Shown here piece by piece: positions 27,216-36,600 of a stretch of 64,000 nt of DNA. Source of the stretch: Butyrivibrio sp. AE3009 (GTDB taxonomy: Bacteria; Bacillota; Clostridia; Lachnospirales; Lachnospiraceae); NCBI RefSeq assembly GCF_000420845.1, contig NZ_ATVS01000008.1, positions 62,001-126,000 on the forward strand, in the 5' to 3' direction. Both the position numbers and the translations under genes were made by a program. Every line of letters begins with the position of its first letter. The stretch's first letter is position 1. The notes beneath the pieces were generated by a model. It was not told the origin of the DNA, did no database searches, and saw only the letters and a list, made by a program, of their open reading frames with translations.

Positions 27216-28649
27216 TTATACGTTAATCTCTGCTGTTACACCAAGGATGTCCTTGTTGGCCTCCAGAATAGGCTGAACAACTTCGCCAAGGAACTTATCA
27301 ACCTGATGTGCGCTGCAGCCCACATACTTCCCCGGATCCATTGAAGCCTTGAGTTCATCCAGGCTTAAGTTAAAGGCAGGATCTGCGGCGATGAGTTCAA
27401 GGAGATTGTTGTCCTTACCCTCAACCTTGACGGTCTTACCTGCTTCCATGGAGAGTTCTCTGATTCTCTCATGAAGCTCCTGTCTGTCTCCGCCTTTTTT
27501 AACCGCATCCATCATGATATTCTCTGTTGCCATGAAGGGAAGCTCTGCCAGCATGTGTTTCTCGATAACCTTGGGATAAACCACGAGGCCATCAACTACG
27601 TTGAGGCACAGGTCAAGAACACCGTCTGTTGCAAGGAAGCCCTCGGGTACTGACAGTCTCTTGTTGGCTGAGTCATCAAGGGTTCTCTCAAACCACTGTG
27701 AAACTTCTGTGATGGCAGGGTTCAGAGTATCTACGATAACATATCTTGAAAGTGAGCAGATTCTCTCACTTCTCATGGGATTTCTCTTATATGCCATTGC
27801 AGAAGATCCGATCTGACTCTTCTCGAAGGGCTCCTCTACCTCCTTGAGGTGCTGAAGAAGTCTGATGTCCTGGGCCATCTTGGTGGCTGACTGGCAGATG
27901 CCGGAGAGGACATTAACTACCTTAACGTCAATCTTGCGGCTGTAGGTCTGGCCTGAAACAGCCATGCAGCCCTTGAAGCCCATCTTATCTGCAAGCATGG
28001 GATCAAGCTTGTCAACCTTGGTAAGGTCCCCGTCGAAGAGCTCAAGGAAGGATGCCTGAGTTCCGGTTGTTCCCTTGGAACCAAGAAGCTTCATATTATC
28101 AAGTACAAAATCAAGGTCCTCAAGATCGATGGTGAAATCCTGAAGCCACAGGGTCGCTCTCTTACCTACTGTTGTAGGCTGAGCAGGCTGGAAATGAGTA
28201 AAACCAAGTGTTGGCTGATCCTTATATTTGTCAGCGAACTTAGCAAGTTCGGCGATGACGTTAACAAGCTTTTTGCGAACAAGTTTGAGCGCCTCAGTCA
28301 TAATGATGATATCTGTATTGTCACCGACATAGCAGCTGGTCGCACCAAGATGGATAATGCCCTTGGCCTTGGGGCACTGCTGTCCATAGGCGTATACATG
28401 GCTCATTACGTCATGTCTTACTTCCTTCTCTCTTGCTCTGGCAACATCATAATTGATGTCATCCTGATGACTCTTAAGCTCATCGATCTGCTCCTGAGTA
28501 ATATTAAGTCCCAGTTCCTTCTCAATCTCCGCAAGGGCGATCCAGAGTCTTCTCCAGGTTCTGAACTTCATGTCCTGGGAAAAAATGTACTGCATCTCCT
28601 TACTTGCGTAACGTTCAGATAATGGGCTGCTGTAACGGTCTGTACTCAT
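27216..28649 (-). CDS. purB: Adenylosuccinate lyase
   Basis: Homotetrameric lyase of purine synthesis (SAICAR to AICAR and adenylosuccinate to AMP), 477 residues. Key segments are HDVMSHVYAYG (catalytic His region), TSCYVGDNTD, GFTHFQPAQPTTVGKRA and the flexible signature loop GSSAMAYKRNPMRSER, which carries the catalytic Ser. ATG 28647-28649 was chosen because AGGAGG is 6 bases upstream; the frame is open for 26 more codons without homology. It follows purF by 67 bases and should be cotranscribed. Confidence 0.95.
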   Translation of the reverse strand: MSTDRYSSPLSERYASKEMQYIFSQDMKFRTWRRLWIALAEIEKELGLNITQEQIDELKSHQDDINYDVARAREKEVRHDVMSHVYAYGQQCPKAKGIIHLGATSCYVGDNTDIIIMTEALKLVRKKLVNVIAELAKFADKYKDQPTLGFTHFQPAQPTTVGKRATLWLQDFTIDLEDLDFVLDNMKLLGSKGTTGTQASFLELFDGDLTKVDKLDPMLADKMGFKGCMAVSGQTYSRKIDVKVVNVLSGICQSATKMAQDIRLLQHLKEVEEPFEKSQIGSSAMAYKRNPMRSERICSLSRYVIVDTLNPAITEVSQWFERTLDDSANKRLSVPEGFLATDGVLDLCLNVVDGLVVYPKVIEKHMLAELPFMATENIMMDAVKKGGDRQELHERIRELSMEAGKTVKVEGKDNNLLELIAADPAFNLSLDELKASMDPGKYVGCSAHQVDKFLGEVVQPILEANKDILGVTAEINV

Positions 28650-28716
28650 TTTATCCTCCTTAATATAACAACTTTTATATAATCTACTCCGCGATAACGC
28701 ATAGCTCCGCTTACAC

Positions 28717-30159
28717 TTATCGCTCATACTCTCCCCTAATATCTTCCTTAGGCGGCTCGATGGGATATTGGCCGGTGAAGCATCCTTCGCAGATGCCGAG
28801 GCTACCGCCTACCATTTCCTTGAGTCTCTCTATTCCCAAATAGGCCAGGGAATCTGCTCCGATGATCCTGCAGATGTCATCAACATTTCTGTTATATGCA
28901 ATGAGCTGGTCTCTTGCAGGTACGTCTGTTCCGAAATAACAGGGCCAGAGGAACGGAGGTGAGCTGACTCTCATATGTACCTCTTTGGCTCCCGCATCAC
29001 GAAGCATTCTCACGATCCTGTCGGAGGTGGTTCCTCTTACGATGGAGTCGTCTATCATGATTATCTTCTTGCCCTTGACAGCGCTCTTTAAGGCATTAAG
29101 CTTGACCTGAACGCTGGACTCTCTGTTCTTTTGCTTGGGCTTGATGAAGGTTCTACCTATATAAGCATTTTTTACAAAGGCCTGACCATAGGGGATTCCT
29201 GATTCAAGAGCATAACCGAGAGCCGCTACATTACCGGACTCGGGAACGCCCACAACCATATCCGCATCCACCGGTGAATCCTTGGCAAGGAAACGTCCGG
29301 CAGCTATTCTGGCATCGTATACGCTGATGCCGTCGATGGTGCTGTCAGGTCTTGCAAAATAGATATATTCAAAAATACAGCGTGCATGCTTGTCCCCAGA
29401 CAGGCACATGCTCTTATCGGACTGAATTCCGTATTCGGGAGAAATTGTTACGATCTCGCCGGGTTCCACATCTCTTATGAAGGTGGCACCTATGGTATCA
29501 AGGGCGCAGGTCTCAGATGCAAGAACATAGCAGTTCTCTCTTCTTCCTATAACAAGGGGCTTGAAACCGTAAGGATCTCTTGCTCCGATCAGCTTCCTGG
29601 GAGACATGATGACAAGGCTATATGCACCCTTTATCCTCTGCATTGCACGTCCCACCGCCTCTTCAACGGACTTGGAAACAAGTCTTTCTCTGGCGATAAA
29701 ATATGCTATAACTTCCGAATCAATTGTAGTCTGGAAAATAGCACCGGTATAAGAAAGCTCGTGACGGAGCTCCGGCGCGTTGATAAGGTTACCGTTGTGC
29801 GCCATTGCCAAGGTACCCTTTACATAATTAAGAACCAGCGGCTGAGCATTCTCTCTTGTGCTGCTGCCTGCTGTTGAATAACGAACATGTCCGACACCTA
29901 TATCGCCCTTAAGGCTATCCAAAATGTCGGGAGTAAAGGTCTCATTCACAAGGCCCATGTCCTTGTAGCTGCTAACCTTGCCCTTTGGACCCTTGGTCTC
30001 GCTGACAGCGATACCGCAGCTCTCCTGACCTCTGTGCTGGAGTGATACGAGTCCGTAATAGATGGATTCCGCCACATCGCCGCCGTCGAAGTCGTACATA
30101 CCGAAAACGCCGCATTCTTCCCCGAGGCGTTTGTAATTCTCCGTCCTACCTGCGTTCAT
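28717..30159 (-). CDS. purF: Amidophosphoribosyltransferase
   Basis: First committed enzyme of purine synthesis, 480 residues, converting PRPP and glutamine to phosphoribosylamine. It is of the Bacillus type: a short propeptide ends before the nucleophile Cys16 (GEECGVFGMYDF). The N-terminal glutaminase contains QHRGQESCGIA and MAHNGNLINA; the PRTase domain has the PRPP loop IIMIDDSIVRGTT. Four cysteines match the 4Fe-4S ligands of that type (Cys in HARCIFEY, in LWPCYFG, and the pair in GICEGCF). ATG 30159 has GAGGAG upstream, and a promoter lies at 30220-30248. Confidence 0.96.
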   Translation of the reverse strand: MNAGRTENYKRLGEECGVFGMYDFDGGDVAESIYYGLVSLQHRGQESCGIAVSETKGPKGKVSSYKDMGLVNETFTPDILDSLKGDIGVGHVRYSTAGSSTRENAQPLVLNYVKGTLAMAHNGNLINAPELRHELSYTGAIFQTTIDSEVIAYFIARERLVSKSVEEAVGRAMQRIKGAYSLVIMSPRKLIGARDPYGFKPLVIGRRENCYVLASETCALDTIGATFIRDVEPGEIVTISPEYGIQSDKSMCLSGDKHARCIFEYIYFARPDSTIDGISVYDARIAAGRFLAKDSPVDADMVVGVPESGNVAALGYALESGIPYGQAFVKNAYIGRTFIKPKQKNRESSVQVKLNALKSAVKGKKIIMIDDSIVRGTTSDRIVRMLRDAGAKEVHMRVSSPPFLWPCYFGTDVPARDQLIAYNRNVDDICRIIGADSLAYLGIERLKEMVGGSLGICEGCFTGQYPIEPPKEDIRGEYER

Positions 30160-30219
30160 TTTATGATCTCCTCATGTGAAGCATTATTGTACTTCGCAAA
30201 AACTGCCACAAACACGACA

Positions 30220-30248
30220 ATAATAACATCTATGCGTGTATGTGGCAA
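30220..30248 (-). promoter_or_regulatory. Promoter of purF-purB
   Basis: On the minus strand TTGCCA (30243-30248) and TATTAT (30220-30225) are 17 bases apart, about 60 bases before the purF start. No clear PurBox or purine riboswitch is visible. Confidence 0.6.
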
Positions 30249-30275
30249 TCATCATTTTTCACAAGATTCAATTAA

Positions 30276-31469
30276 TTATACTCCCGGATATTTATCTTCA
30301 TATCGGGAAACCATATCCAGAATCTCCTGGGTATATTCAGGATACTGACGGGCCATGTCCTCAATCTCAGACTTGGCATTGCCGGCAACGATATCCCTGT
30401 TGTATTCCATGCGTTTTCTTAGATTGGAGCGCTGAACATTGAGGGAATGGCGGATCTCCACCTCCTCATTGTGGTCCAAAAGAGCCTCCACCTGTCGCAG
30501 CCAGATATCCGGATCCTTCACCCTGTAGTGGCGAAGCATATACACAAGATCCTTCTGATTGGTATCAAGGAGCTTGCGGGCATCCTCCACAAGGGCCCTC
30601 TCCTTCTTTTCCTCAAGATATCTGTCATAGAGGGAAATCAGTTCTTTGGCATTGTTGACTCCATATTTCAGGCAGAGATAATCGATGAGATTGGTGTTAT
30701 TCACATATCTTATCTTGACCTGGTTCTGCAGCATTATAAGCCTTGAGATGGACTTCCTTACGCCCTTCATCTCCACAGTAGCGTTGGTGCCATGCACATA
30801 CAAAAGAGTCACTGCAATTCCCGCAAGCAGTATCGCAACCATATAACCGTAGATCACGTTGAGCTTAAGTCCGTATTGAAGTACCAGAAGCGCTATTATT
30901 GCCAGAACCAGTGCTACACCCACCACTACAATGAGCTTGTGGGATACGTCGATGCTCTTTTCCAGGTCTTCTTCTCTGAACATGTAGGCTTCGTGTTCAC
31001 CGTCCAGGCGCTTTAAGTCATTTTTGATCTTCTTCTGATAGCTCTCGGCTTCTGTCAGCTTCTTTATTCCTGAAGGGGCCTCGTTCTCCAGCCTCTCCAT
31101 ACGCTCATAGTCAGTCTCGCTCATGCGGTTCTTGCGCTTGTTGTACTTCTCCTGCTGCTCCTGAGATTCCAGTATTCTTGCAGCGCAGGTATTGATCTCC
31201 GCCCTCTGCTCGGGAGGAAGCGCATCAATCTCCTCCATATCCCGGAGGTGACTGGTTACATCGTTGTATTCCATCTCCAGAGCGTCCAGCTCCGCTGCAG
31301 CCTCCTCCATCTGCTGAAGGCAGCTGTTTATGTATTCCCTTCTCTGAACCGGATCGTCCATATCCAGATCTTTTCTGGTATAGACAATATCGTTCCAATT
31401 CTCCAGCTCTTTTTTGCTCTCCGGATCAATATTTACGTTTCTACCAAAGATGGTGTCGAATATCCCCAT
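30276..31469 (-). CDS. Coiled-coil membrane protein of unknown function (397 aa)
   Basis: I do not recognise a named family. An N-terminal cytoplasmic region (about 1-175) is highly charged and predicted coiled coil by heptad-like spacing. Two adjacent membrane helices (about 178-200 and 206-228) form a hairpin, and a second charged helical region follows to the end. Both termini are thus cytoplasmic. There is no signal peptide. It is the last gene of a tight four-gene operon (4 bases after the TPR-like gene) with an Hsp70-like protein, and is the only member with membrane segments, so it may tether the complex to the membrane. Confidence 0.8.
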   Translation of the reverse strand: MGIFDTIFGRNVNIDPESKKELENWNDIVYTRKDLDMDDPVQRREYINSCLQQMEEAAAELDALEMEYNDVTSHLRDMEEIDALPPEQRAEINTCAARILESQEQQEKYNKRKNRMSETDYERMERLENEAPSGIKKLTEAESYQKKIKNDLKRLDGEHEAYMFREEDLEKSIDVSHKLIVVVGVALVLAIIALLVLQYGLKLNVIYGYMVAILLAGIAVTLLYVHGTNATVEMKGVRKSISRLIMLQNQVKIRYVNNTNLIDYLCLKYGVNNAKELISLYDRYLEEKKERALVEDARKLLDTNQKDLVYMLRHYRVKDPDIWLRQVEALLDHNEEVEIRHSLNVQRSNLRKRMEYNRDIVAGNAKSEIEDMARQYPEYTQEILDMVSRYEDKYPGV

Positions 31470-31473
31470 TATC

Positions 31474-32322
31474 TCACCTGCTTACGTTCTTTTCCTTAAC
31501 AGTAAATCTGTAATCGTCCTTAAGCTCCTCGGTTAAATTTCCTACCTTTTCGTAGTACTCATGCATCTTGCCCTCGGCCTTGTAGACCAGAAGGCTCTTG
31601 AGAAGAAGATTCTCATTGCCGGCTCCGTAGAGCTCTGAGGCTTCACTCATCCTTTTTTCCAGCTCAAGCGAAGCTTCGTAGGCATCCTCGTTCTCAGCGA
31701 TAAAAGAAACATATTCCTTGTCCGTAAGTCCCATTCTAACTGCCGATAAATACTGCAGATAGGACTCATAGTTGTGGTCGTCCTCATAGGCCTTCTTGAA
31801 CATGCCTGCTGCCAGATCAAACAAAAACAGCTTGGCATACATAACCCCCTCGTTATGCTCTATCATGGCCCGAAGCTTCCTGTCTATGTCGGGAGTGTTG
31901 TTAAGCAAAAACTCATACTCCCTGAAAGCCATGGCGAACTTCTCGCTCTTCATGAGAAACTCAGCCCTTGCCAGCCTCTTTTTATAGATATCCATGCCTG
32001 CGTTGGCACGAAGGATCTCCTCGGTTCTGTCCACCTCTTCCTTGGAGTTGTAGCCCACGTAGTCCAGAATGGTTCCCGCAATGGAGGCCATTGAACAATG
32101 CTTGGCCGACATACTCCTAAGTTCATCCGCCAGCCTTGTGAGAGAACATTCGTAGTCGATCCAGTCGAACAGCTCTCTGTCAAAGCTCTCCTCGTCAAAA
32201 AGAAATGCGTTCTGAACAATACAGTAGCACAGCTCCTCTATACAATATACATTTCGCCCTATTCGCTCTATGTTGTAGGGCTCTTTGGCATAGGTTCCCA
32301 TGCAAAGAATCGGTCTGCTCAT
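31474..32322 (-). CDS. TPR-like helical protein of unknown function (282 aa)
   Basis: Cytosolic protein without a signal peptide. The N-terminal 60 residues are Cys- and Tyr-rich (CMGTYAKEPYNIERIG, then NVYCIEELCYCI) and look like a conserved domain that I recall only from unnamed Lachnospiraceae proteins. Residues about 110-250 form paired helices of TPR type (for example ARAEFLMKSEKFAMAFREYE and LFLFDLAAGMFKKAYEDDHN). It lies 15 bases downstream of the Hsp70-like gene. TPR proteins often serve as cochaperones of Hsp70, which suits this context, but that role is inference. Confidence 0.78.
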   Translation of the reverse strand: MSRPILCMGTYAKEPYNIERIGRNVYCIEELCYCIVQNAFLFDEESFDRELFDWIDYECSLTRLADELRSMSAKHCSMASIAGTILDYVGYNSKEEVDRTEEILRANAGMDIYKKRLARAEFLMKSEKFAMAFREYEFLLNNTPDIDRKLRAMIEHNEGVMYAKLFLFDLAAGMFKKAYEDDHNYESYLQYLSAVRMGLTDKEYVSFIAENEDAYEASLELEKRMSEASELYGAGNENLLLKSLLVYKAEGKMHEYYEKVGNLTEELKDDYRFTVKEKNVSR

Positions 32323-32337
32323 ATACTGCTCCCAAAA

Positions 32338-33639
32338 TTACAATTCTATGGTCTGCTCCCACACCTTGCCGGTTGCGGGAAACAGCTCGCCAAAGCCCAT
32401 ATCCTGCACCTTGACGTTCACCTCATCCACTGAGGACATGTTCAGTGATATATGAAGCCTTGTGGTTCCGGCAGGTCTCTTCTCAAGGCCCTCCAGATAG
32501 AACTGGACAAGCCTTGGACTCTTTCCTGTAAGAGGCGTCACCTGAATATTGATGATGCCGCCCGGATCCATGATTATGTCAAAAGAATTCTCGGCCTCAT
32601 ACCAGTTGACTCCGGCATCAAGCAGGGCGAAATACGCCTCCTTGCCACACTTAAGAAGATTCATTCCAAGGTTGGACTTGAGCTTGTCTTCACCGAGGAA
32701 AACAAACTTCCTGCTGTTGTCTGTGGGTCTTATCCTCTCCCTGGCTGCAATACTTGCGCCTTTGCTAAAAAGATTGTTTCCCTGGAAAACACGCCTTGTT
32801 CTGCACAAAAACTCCAAGGATCTCTTGGTCCATTTTTCCCTGAATCCGTCTCCAAGAAGAAAGATAGTGGATACGATGCGCTCCGAGCACAGCTTCTGCA
32901 TTATGGTAAGGAACTCATCGTCCAACCTGTCACAGGCTCTGTGGAATAGTGCCGCATCCTTGGGAAATCCGTCGGGACCAAGCCTAAGGGAATCGTAGCT
33001 TGCAGTATCTATGGTAGCCACCACAGGTTTGGTGTTGTGGTTAAGGGTCATCTGCAAGACATTAAGAGTCTCACAGTCGTAGTCACAGGCCAGGATCGTG
33101 TGATGCATCAGATCTTCCGGCTGATAGAGCATGTAGTTAAAAAAGCTCTCCTCGTGACTCTGGTAAAAAACATTGGTAGTCTTAAGCTCCAGCGCAGCTG
33201 TTACCGCATTGAGCACCTGCACCATTCTGTGGTCAAGACTCCTGGTGGTGAACATAATGGCCTCCACCATATCAAGGGACAGTTCCATTGACAAAAGAGA
33301 AAGGCTCCTCTTGATAAAAAGAGTAAGAAGCGCAATAGGGTCATACTCCGAATCTCCAACCTTAACGGGCTTGCCGTCCCTGGCCGCCGCAATAAGTCCC
33401 TCCACGGGAATCCCATCGCCCTCATCGATGTGACGGACGGCTTCCTTGCCGTAAAACCACTGATTCACATCCTTCCTCTTACAAAGAACTGTGGGAATAT
33501 TATATAGTTCTGCTCCCGCCAGCACTGAAAGGGTCTCCGGCATATCCGCATCGGAGGCAAGAAAGCTGATCTGCGATACCTTCTCGCCCAGGTCATACCC
33601 CAGTACAAAGCGTTTTTCATCACCGCTTCCAAATAGCAT
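32338..33639 (-). CDS. Diverged Hsp70-like (actin-fold) protein, possibly DUF5716 family
   Basis: Cytosolic protein of 433 residues. Read against DnaK it lines up along its length: FVLGYDLGEKVSQISF (11-26) with the phosphate-1 motif, DMVEAIMFTTRSLDHRMVQV (123-142) with the segment before the second subdomain, ILACDYDCETLNVLQM (182-197) with phosphate-2 although the Gly residues are lost, TIFLLGDGF plus FSKGASIAARE (258-266, 291-301) with the adenosine motif, and a C-terminal beta region (about 350-425) with TTRLHISLNMSSVDEVNVKV resembling the Hsp70 substrate-binding sandwich. The helical lid is absent and it is about 180 residues shorter than DnaK. The DUF number is from memory. Nucleotide binding needs testing. 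Confidence 0.72.
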   Translation of the reverse strand: MLFGSGDEKRFVLGYDLGEKVSQISFLASDADMPETLSVLAGAELYNIPTVLCKRKDVNQWFYGKEAVRHIDEGDGIPVEGLIAAARDGKPVKVGDSEYDPIALLTLFIKRSLSLLSMELSLDMVEAIMFTTRSLDHRMVQVLNAVTAALELKTTNVFYQSHEESFFNYMLYQPEDLMHHTILACDYDCETLNVLQMTLNHNTKPVVATIDTASYDSLRLGPDGFPKDAALFHRACDRLDDEFLTIMQKLCSERIVSTIFLLGDGFREKWTKRSLEFLCRTRRVFQGNNLFSKGASIAARERIRPTDNSRKFVFLGEDKLKSNLGMNLLKCGKEAYFALLDAGVNWYEAENSFDIIMDPGGIINIQVTPLTGKSPRLVQFYLEGLEKRPAGTTRLHISLNMSSVDEVNVKVQDMGFGELFPATGKVWEQTIEL

Positions 33640-33641
33640 AG

Positions 33642-36600
33642 TTACTCATCCTCTTTCAAGGGTTTAAATAAATGATCGCAGAGAGACTTTTTCTTGAAAT
33701 ACTCCTGCATCAGCTTGTCCACTGTGTCGTAGTCCTGCAGTGTCTCTCCGATCATAATGTCGTTGATCAGACTGTATCTGGAGCCGGAGCCGGTCTTGAC
33801 GATATCGTTCTTGGACACCACCGCACTCTCGGTGGTTACAGGGCCCTGCTCTCCCCTCTCCTCAGATACATAATACTGGAGCTGTTCACCGAAGAACAGA
33901 ACGAAGGAGCACACGTAGATGCCGTCATACATTTCCTTCATCTCCAGGCTGTGATACTTGTTGTCATCGCTGCCGGCAAGTCTGTAATGAAGCATACATA
34001 CGCTGCCGGGAGTCGTTCTGTATTCAATCATGGTCTTATCGGAGAACTGGTACATATCAGGGCACAGCTCTGCGTAATCCATGAAAAACGGGAAAAAGAT
34101 TCCCTCCGCAAGAAGCTCTCTAAGGAAGCTGATAACAACCTCCGGATTGAACTCCTCGTCGGCCTTCTTCTCACTGGCATAATGGCGAAGGTAAGAAAGC
34201 TTGCACACCTCATCCAGAGGAAGCTTCTCCTGTGCCAGTTTCTCTATTCTCTCGAAGAGATACTTGTCAGTTATCTTGCCGTGAACAAAGTTCTCATAAC
34301 AGTTGCTGGCAAGAAATGCCATCTCAATATCCGTATTGGCGCCGCTCTGAACATAGGACTGATAGATGAGATTCTTCTCTCCCACATAGGAGCCGCTGTA
34401 CATCATCTGAACAAGTATTCTCTCAGACAAAGGATAGGTATCTATTCCGAAAGACTCTGCAGCCTTCCAGATATTTCTCATCCCCTTAACAGTGCCGTTG
34501 TAATTGGCCACCAGGTATTTCAGCAGCTGCTCGTCATACTTGCTGGCAGAGAAGGCATAAAAAGCAATCTCGGTCTCAGGCCAGAAGCCGTCAAAGGCAT
34601 CTCTGTCTATGAGCCTTCCGCACAGACGAAGCACCACCTTGGGATCAACTCCGTAGGTGCCGTAGCATTTGAGCCACTCAAGCGCTCTGTCGTAGAGTCC
34701 TCCCATAACCATCAGCTCAAGGATATCATTCCTATCCTTGGTCTGAAGCCCTGAAGGATCTATCTCCATCAGATACTCCGTAAGCTGCCTTGTAAAGTCG
34801 TTGTCATAGTAAAAGCGCACCAGATTGTTCCTGATCTCGTCCCTGCAGCTCTTTCTAACCAGCTCAGAGGCGGCCAGATCCTTGTATCTGCCAACATTCT
34901 CCATGTTGATGGTATAGGCGTTTTTACCCAGGTCGCAAAGGAAGAGGTCAAGATTTTCCTTGCCCTTTTGAATATAAGGAATGGCATAGGAGGCAACTCT
35001 TCCGGGAGCCATGAGTCTGATGCTGCTGTAAGGTACGCTGGCGGCATATCTGTTCTCCTGCCTGTCGGCCAAAAGGATAGCATAATCAGAACCGTACAAA
35101 GGAACGAAAGCAACTCCGTCCGTAAGAGGATATCTCATCTCCCTCTCGCACTTGTCATAGACAACCAGCACTTCGCTGATACGCTTGTCCTCAGTTCTGA
35201 TCTCTGCGGTGTACAGAACGCTCAGAACCTTGGAGGCGTTGGCTGCATCCACCATTTGTTTGGTCAGAAGATTCTTGTAGAGATACCCCAGCTCCCTGCT
35301 GATTCTGCCTTTATCCAGCTGCGCCAGCATAAACTTCTCTATCTGCGGTCTGAAGCTCTCATACAGCTCAGGAAAATCTTCTCTGTTCTCGTGAACGTAT
35401 TTGTACAGTATGGCGTTCTTGTCATACTCAAGATCCGACTGATAGGAAAAATACATCAGTATCATCCTGCTGATCTCGCAGGGAAGATTCCCCTCCTGAT
35501 CGGTGTAGATGGACATCATATAGTACTCATACAGTCTTGTTATATGAAGCTCTCTCTCAACACCCTTGGCATACCATGCAAAACTGTCCCTGTCGGTCTT
35601 ACCGCCTTTTATCAAAAGAGAAACGATGGCTTCAAGGACTTCGTCGCTCTCCTTGATCTCATAGCAGGCCTTAAGGACTGTAAAGAGCTTTTTGTCAAAA
35701 TTTCTGACCCTCATGGAGAGATATACAATCTGGTCCATAAGGTTCAGGCTGATGATCTTCCTCCTGGCGCCGTACATAAGCACATACAGCTCATACTCAT
35801 CCAGATTGGTGAGAATGGGGGGAGTCTCATTTAACAGGTTCATGGCCTCCATATAGATAATGGGGCTTCTGGAACCAAAAGAGAACTGCTGCTCAAGCAT
35901 CATCCATTTTCTTGGTGTGCTGGAGCTGTATTCCTCAGAGACGAACTGAAGGAGCCAGGCGATGCGCCAGTTGTCGGGATTTCTCCTGAATATTCCCTCC
36001 ATTCTCTCCGCTATGTCGTTGATATAGGCTTCCTCTCTGCTACAGAGAGTTGATAGATACAGGAAATAACAGTACAGTGTATCTCCCGGTGCCTCCTCTA
36101 CTTCCCTCTCGGCGTGGTCCAGAATCCATTTACCCTCGTTGACTCTGCCGGCGGTAATGTAGTAATGGGCGGTATAGAGTCTGAACTCCAGGTCCTTCTC
36201 ATCAAGGGCATTCATCTTGGAGATGATCTTGCCGGTCTCGGATACCCAGGCCCTTGAAGTTATTTTTTTACAGCTGAAGTTCTCGTATACTCTGATAAGC
36301 TCTAAGATGAGCTTCTTTTTCTCATGATAATCACTTCTGAAATGACTTCCGGTAAAATCAACGGAAACAGTCACCGGAACCTTGACGGAAACATAGGCGT
36401 TCTCGAAGGTTATGCAGCCAAAATTATTGCCGGAATGAAGCTTGTCCGTCTTGAGACGTAGCCTTACGCGGCAACTGCTGCCGGAGAAATCCTCCTCGCC
36501 TATCTGATATTTATCCAGAGATATGAAGTCTCCGTCCACCTTGGCGGTCAGCTGTGTATAGCCCCAGCCGTTTCTTGACAGAATGAAGGTGGTGTCATGG

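Noticed and set aside
33672..35834. Long open frames on the plus strand (360 and 288 codons) inside the 1193-residue protein gene
   Set aside because: They are antisense to a gene with good family-like structure, lack ribosome sites and domains, and arise from codon bias in the real frame.
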